Assembly: GCA_963781555.1 (NCBI GenBank)
Contig: CAWAGB010000006.1
Location: 830,510 to 894,509, forward strand
Direction: 5' to 3'
Origin: JAICQM01 sp963781555
GTDB lineage: Bacteria; Chloroflexota; Limnocylindria; QHBO01
Length of the DNA stretch: 64,000 nt
The position numbers and the translations under genes are program-made. A model generated the notes under the pieces. That model saw nothing but the letters and a program-made list of their open reading frames with translations, searched no databases and was not told the origin of the DNA. Below are positions 61,102 to 64,000 of this stretch, one piece after another (position 1 is the stretch's first letter; the number at the start of each line of letters is the position of its first letter).

Positions 61102-61305
61102 ATGCTTTCGTCATGTGCATGTGTCGCAAGGTGCTGCGCGGAAACTTCCTCAGAACGTGGCCGGTGCTGGACCGGCTTACGTCAAGCCTATTCGTTCAGG
61201 TCGGCCACCCCGGATGGTCGCAGGTCCAACGAGCCTGTTCTGACCCTGACGAGCGGGAATCTGAGCCGGAGCCAACTCCGCGCAGCCCTCATCACTCCCA
61301 AGTGA
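61102..61305 (+). CDS. Doubtful small ORF of the element
   Basis: 67 residues, Cys-rich at the start and more protein-like at the end (NEPVLTLTSGNLSRSQLRAA). No ribosome site or homology is evident, and two other frames are open over the same bases. Confidence 0.25.
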   Translation: MLSSCACVARCCAETSSERGRCWTGLRQAYSFRSATPDGRRSNEPVLTLTSGNLSRSQLRAALITPK

Positions 61306-61311
61306 CTCCCC

Positions 61312-61526
61312 ATGCCAACCCTGAGCGATAAGTTCCTCACCACCAGCCAAGCCGCCATGATCCTGAAGCGTGTCGCCGGATCACGTTCGCCGTCTGATCC
61401 GTAAGGGTCGATTACCAGCCGCCCGCCTTGGCGAGAGCAAGTTCACCGGAACTACGTGTCTCCTACGGAGACGTGATGGACGTGCTGTATCCAACCGAGT
61501 ACCCAACCGATGAACGACACCGATAG
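61312..61526 (+). pseudogene. Excisionase-like HTH protein, frame broken three times
   Basis: From ATG 61312 the frame reads MPTLSDKFLTTSQAAMILKR, the start of a DNA-binding excisionase fold. It then shifts: the continuation DHVRRLIRKGRLPAARLGES lies in another frame, and NYV-SYGDVMDVLYPTEYPTDE in a third, ending at TAG 61526. One inserted, one missing and two inserted bases would explain this. Either a decayed gene or local sequence error. Confidence 0.6.
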
Positions 61527-61959
61527 ATTCCTCACCGATCTATTCGGAGTGGACGTGCAGATGACTGACCCGTACTACCTACCCGACGATCCGACCTACC
61601 TGCCGAAGCGATTCGCCGACGATACCGAGCAAGATTGGCTCGATGGCACGTATCGAGAGCCAGCGGATGCCGAGTTTTTTGATCCGGTCCACCCGTGGAA
61701 GCAGGATCACCAGCCGTCCCAAGTGTCACCAGTCTCTCGGTCCCGGCTGGCAACCCGGTAGACAGGTTGACGGACCTGCTGGTCCGACTCATCCCGGCCG
61801 GTGAGACGCGGCTGACGGTCAGACGTGCTGGCTGACCTAGCAGCCGCAGGGATGCCAACCGCCTCAGGCTCAAGGCTGACACGTGCTCGCAACCGTGCTG
61901 GCGTCATCAGTTTCGGCCGGGGGATGGGTAAGCAGCGACGCCAGTATTGGCAACGCTGA
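61510..61959 (+). pseudogene. Element gene with acidic N-terminus and basic C-terminus, frameshifted
   Basis: The ATG at 61510 opens MNDTDRFLTDLFGVDVQMTD and an Asp/Pro/Tyr-rich region (PYYLPDDPTYLPKRF). The frame stops at 61761, but in other frames the protein appears to go on: PAGNPVDRLTDLLVRLIPAG, then DVLADLAAAGMPTASGSRLT and RARNRAGVISFGRGMGKQRR to a stop at 61959. The C-terminal part resembles a DNA-binding end of phage or plasmid replication proteins, but I cannot name a family. Two shifts are needed. Confidence 0.5.
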
Positions 61960-62065
61960 CCGCTCCCCTCGCATATGTACGTGTACACGTGTCGCGCGCC
62001 CGCCGGCGCAGTAAAGGATATCTTAGGTAATATACTAGGTAGATAATCTGCACTAGCGTATCCCA

Positions 62066-62096
62066 ATGGGGAAAGGCCATAATAGCCTTTCCCCAT
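62066..62096. repeat. Perfect 12-base inverted repeat
   Basis: ATGGGGAAAGGC and GCCTTTCCCCAT are separated by seven bases (CATAATA). A bidirectional hairpin in the AT-rich segment. Confidence 0.7.
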
Positions 62097-62142
62097 ACGG
62101 GTATTGCTTAGATTATCCTCTCTAGAGTGTGTATCATAGTTA

Positions 62143-62170
62143 GCGGGGGACTACTTTACAAGTCCCCCGC
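62143..62170. repeat. Perfect 10-base inverted repeat
   Basis: GCGGGGGACT and AGTCCCCCGC flank eight bases (ACTTTACA). Similar spacing and strength to the preceding hairpin. Confidence 0.7.
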
Positions 62171-62212
62171 ATATTCACTGGATACCTAGTTAGCCTGTCT
62201 AACTGGTTATCC

Positions 62213-62233
62213 GCGAGGGTTGCTCGCTTTTTT
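62213..62233 (+). terminator. Rho-independent terminator-like hairpin
   Basis: GCGAG-GGTTG-CTCGC followed immediately by six T. Short stem but typical layout; it would stop rightward transcription before the 62323 gene. Confidence 0.5.
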
Positions 62234-62322
62234 CGCTCGCTGGCTCAGTTCGATGCTGGGCAAGCGAGCGCAGCGAGCGCTACAGAACTTCCGCGTCCCC
62301 CGCGACGCTAGAAAGGCTATTC

Positions 62323-62664
62323 ATGCCCACATTTCGAAAGGTGCTTGCTTGGCAAGGCTGGCACGATTCCCCAACTGGCCAGCCAGTGATGCTGACCATT
62401 GCTGAGCCGACCAGCGGTGAGGTGGCCGAGCGGATAGACCGATTATCTAGCGCCGACGCATTCACCGCCGATCACCTGACCGACCGAGACACCTTCACTC
62501 GGCTGTCTCACCAGCAGGCTGGCCGCTGTCTGCAATGCGGATAAACGCTTGACGGCGAGGCTCAGTTCCTAAGCATGGACGAGGGTTCTGGCATTTACTG
62601 CGGTCAATGCTCACCGTTACGCCAGTTCACCAGAGCCGCAGCCGCGTCAGCCGCTGGACAGTAG
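62323..62664 (+). pseudogene. Zinc-ribbon-like protein interrupted by an in-frame TAA
   Basis: ATG 62323 (preceded by GAAAGGC) reads MPTFRKVLAWQGWHDSPTGQ and goes on to RLSHQQAGRCLQCG, then TAA at 62542-62544. The same frame continues TLDGEAQFLSMDEGSGIYCG QCSPLRQFTRAAA to a TAG at 62664. CLQCG before and YCGQC after the stop would make a CxxC...CxxC zinc ribbon, so the TAA splits a likely domain. Nonsense mutation, sequence error or readthrough are all possible. About 113 residues if read through. Confidence 0.6.
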
Positions 62665-62670
62665 GGACCG

Positions 62671-62784
62671 ATGGACACTGAACTGATGCGTCAGTTTCTG
62701 GCTGAGATTGACTCTTGGCCGCTCGAAATCAAGCGAGCATTTCTGCAAGGCACGATTGATTTAGACTGCCATGCGACAGGCTGA
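62671..62784 (+). CDS. Small protein following the zinc-ribbon gene
   Basis: A 37-residue ORF (MDTELMRQFLAEIDSWPLEI, then KRAFLQGTIDLDC) six bases after the previous stop. Amphipathic helix pattern, GGGACC upstream is a weak ribosome site. Plausible short phage-type gene. Confidence 0.4.
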   Translation: MDTELMRQFLAEIDSWPLEIKRAFLQGTIDLDCHATG

Positions 62785-63144
62785 GGCTAATAGGCTACCA
62801 ATAAGTAGCAATAAATAACCGGGGAGATAACAGGCAACTGGACGGGCGAGTAGTTCATAGCCGCTGCCCTACCAGTCAATCCCCCCGGCGACGTGGCGCA
62901 GGCAAGTAGGACTCATGGTTCTGCTAGAAAGCCACAAAATAGCCTGATTCGGGCCCCAAAATGACTGAATCAGGCTCTAATCCGCTACCCGGCCCTAAGG
63001 TGCTATTCAGGAATGCCACAGGAGCCGCTGTGAGGGGTCTAGGAGGCCTCGTAATGTCGTTTAGGTATCCAGACACCTTTTCACGTTTTTCGAGTCGTAC
63101 AGGCCGTTACAGCGCCTCGTCTGTCCAGCGGGTAAGAGTATACC
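62785..63144. other. Non-coding stretch of the element
   Basis: 360 bases with no convincing gene. An open frame at 62961-63212 has no ribosome site or protein character and overlaps the recombinase end. The notable content is the inverted repeat at 62941-62976. Confidence 0.5.
62941..62976. repeat. Perfect 10-base inverted repeat, 16-base spacing
   Basis: AGCCTGATTC (62941-62950) and GAATCAGGCT (62967-62976). It could be a terminator stem, an operator or a recombination site (res-like) for the nearby serine recombinase. Confidence 0.6.
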
Positions 63145-63819
63145 CTACGCAGCCGCCTTACAGATGCGCTCTACGGTCGATGGATACCATACGCTGCCAC
63201 CTCTGGCAGTAGGCGTCTGAGCCTCACTCAGCGACGCTGCGATAGCAGCGTAGGAGCGCCCCTCTGCTCTCAGGCTAGCCACCTGAGCATAGACCGCATC
63301 CGACAGTACCCGTGGCCTACCGAGCCTCACGCCAGCGGCCCGCTTGGCAGCCAACGCAACCTTAGTCCGCTCACGGATAACGTCCCTCTCCCATGCAGCG
63401 ACAGCGGCCATCACGTTAGCCACCATGCGACCAGCAGCCGTGCTGGTATCTACGCCCACGTCCAGCAGGACCAGTGACCAACCTTGCTTGTCTGACAGTG
63501 CCATCAGGCCAGCAGCATCCACGACACTACGGCTCAAACGGTCCATTTTGGCGGCTACCAGCGTGCCAGCCTCACCAGCGGCGAGCATTCCGAGCGCCCG
63601 CTGTAGAGCAGGACGGTCCAGCGATCCTGCCGAATAGCCTGCATCCTCGATCCACTCAACCTCTGACCAGCCACGAGCAGCCGCCTCGCGCTGTAGTGCC
63701 AACCGTTGAGCAGCGATGCCAGCGCCGCTACTCACCTGTTCTTCTGTGCTCACTCGTACGTAGAGCAGCACCTTGCTGCTGCGTTGTGCTACCTGCTTGC
63801 GTCGTGCCACTGGTCTCAT
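63145..63819 (-). CDS. Serine recombinase (resolvase/invertase)
   Basis: A 224-residue small serine recombinase. The catalytic Ser is in VLLYVRVSTEEQ, with GYSAGSLDRPALQRAL, AKMDRLSRSVVDAAGL, the E-helix region GRMVANVMAAVAAWERDVIR, and a C-terminal HTH (LRAEGRSYAAIAASLSEAQT). All catalytic Arg positions appear intact. It is the only clearly intact recombinase of the element. The ATG at 63819 follows AAGGCGG. It may resolve or invert DNA locally or mark a second mobile element. Confidence 0.9.
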   Translation of the reverse strand: MRPVARRKQVAQRSSKVLLYVRVSTEEQVSSGAGIAAQRLALQREAAARGWSEVEWIEDAGYSAGSLDRPALQRALGMLAAGEAGTLVAAKMDRLSRSVVDAAGLMALSDKQGWSLVLLDVGVDTSTAAGRMVANVMAAVAAWERDVIRERTKVALAAKRAAGVRLGRPRVLSDAVYAQVASLRAEGRSYAAIAASLSEAQTPTARGGSVWYPSTVERICKAAA

Positions 63820-63846
63820 ACCCGCCTTCGAACTGACTAGACACAT

Positions 63847-64000
63847 ACACTAATCGTTCGTTTAGCGGATGTCCATCACGTTCTGCTGGTCGCCCTGCTC
63901 GACCGGCCCCCTCAAACATTCCCCCTAAGACGATTCTAGATGACGCGTGAAGCTAGTCTGCAAAATGTAATCACTTGTCAAAGTTCGCAGCGCCGCGTGA
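63847..64000. other. Non-coding right edge
   Basis: Promoter region of the serine recombinase and beyond; I see no gene or clear signal before the window ends. Confidence 0.4.

Larger units (their letters stand above)
61980..62320. other. AT-rich non-coding segment with several hairpins
   Basis: About 340 bases without a gene. It contains AT-rich blocks (for example TAATATACTAGGTAGATAAT), three strong inverted repeats listed separately, and AGCGAGCG copies at 62263-62270 and 62272-62279 facing CGCTCGCT at 62234-62241. Candidates are a replication origin, an attachment region or structured RNA. Confidence 0.5.

Noticed and set aside
62961..63212. 83-codon plus-strand open frame
   Set aside because: No ribosome site, Ser/Arg-rich composition, and it overlaps the 3' end of the recombinase gene.
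1..64000. rRNA operon, tRNA genes, CRISPR array, IS transposase
   Set aside because: Scanned for in gaps and ORFs; none found. The only mobility genes are the integrase, excisionase and serine recombinase.

Overview
This is a 64 kb stretch of very GC-rich bacterial chromosome ending in a younger, more AT-rich mobile element. The content suggests an uncultured free-living Chloroflexota-like bacterium, perhaps Limnocylindria-type. That placement is inferred from gene content and style (PolX with a PHP domain, Ni-superoxide dismutase, a compact type II fatty acid synthesis cluster with all acetyl-CoA carboxylase subunits, many ECF sigma factors, no outer-membrane genes); no rRNA is present to prove it. 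No tRNA, rRNA or CRISPR array was found.

Layout. 0-12 kb: nucleoside acquisition and breakdown (BMP-type lipoprotein, double ATPase, two permeases, two adenosine deaminase homologues, a HAD phosphatase), with a phosphoesterase, an Mrp-type Fe-S carrier and a PIG-L deacetylase. 12-30 kb: CcsA-like cytochrome c assembly, LCP cell-wall ligase, YjbQ, thioredoxin-domain protein, ion channel, ECF sigma/anti-sigma pair, ABC exporter, CsoR-type repressor, an odd methylase-like/nuclease-like protein behind a TPR gene, PolX, a CGNR regulator and CorA. 30-39 kb: tandem aldehyde dehydrogenases, secreted lipase, a deoC-dsbA-sigma-ogt operon, and sodN-sodX. 39.9-48.8 kb: fabG-fabH-accB-fabF-fabZ-accC-fabD-(biotin-less carrier)-accA-accD. 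48.8-59 kb: sigma factor, birA, trpS, AI-2E family protein, a cobalamin-riboswitch-controlled BtuFCD-type importer, and sugar-phosphate isomerase/mutase genes. 59.1-64 kb: an integrative element with tyrosine integrase, excisionase, small genes, a hairpin-rich non-coding segment and a serine recombinase.

How the genes fit together. Nucleoside uptake, adenosine deamination, deoxyribose-phosphate aldolase and aldehyde dehydrogenase could form one salvage and carbon-recovery route. birA supplies the biotin ligase needed by accB, a few genes from the acetyl-CoA carboxylase genes. The B12 riboswitch assigns the FecCD-type importer to corrinoids.

Two window-wide features matter to a user. First, about 18 genes at the head of transcription units have a TANNNT-like -10 box only 6-10 bases before the start codon and no Shine-Dalgarno sequence, which points to frequent leaderless transcripts; operon-internal genes instead use 1-8 base start/stop overlaps. 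Second, six chromosomal genes are broken by eleven frameshifts, and every one can be repaired by removing a single base. Since three of them are normally essential (accC, fabD, accA), assembly error is more likely than gene death. The mobile element differs: its lesions are mixed (insertions, deletions, dinucleotide changes and a nonsense codon), which looks more like real decay, although error cannot be excluded.
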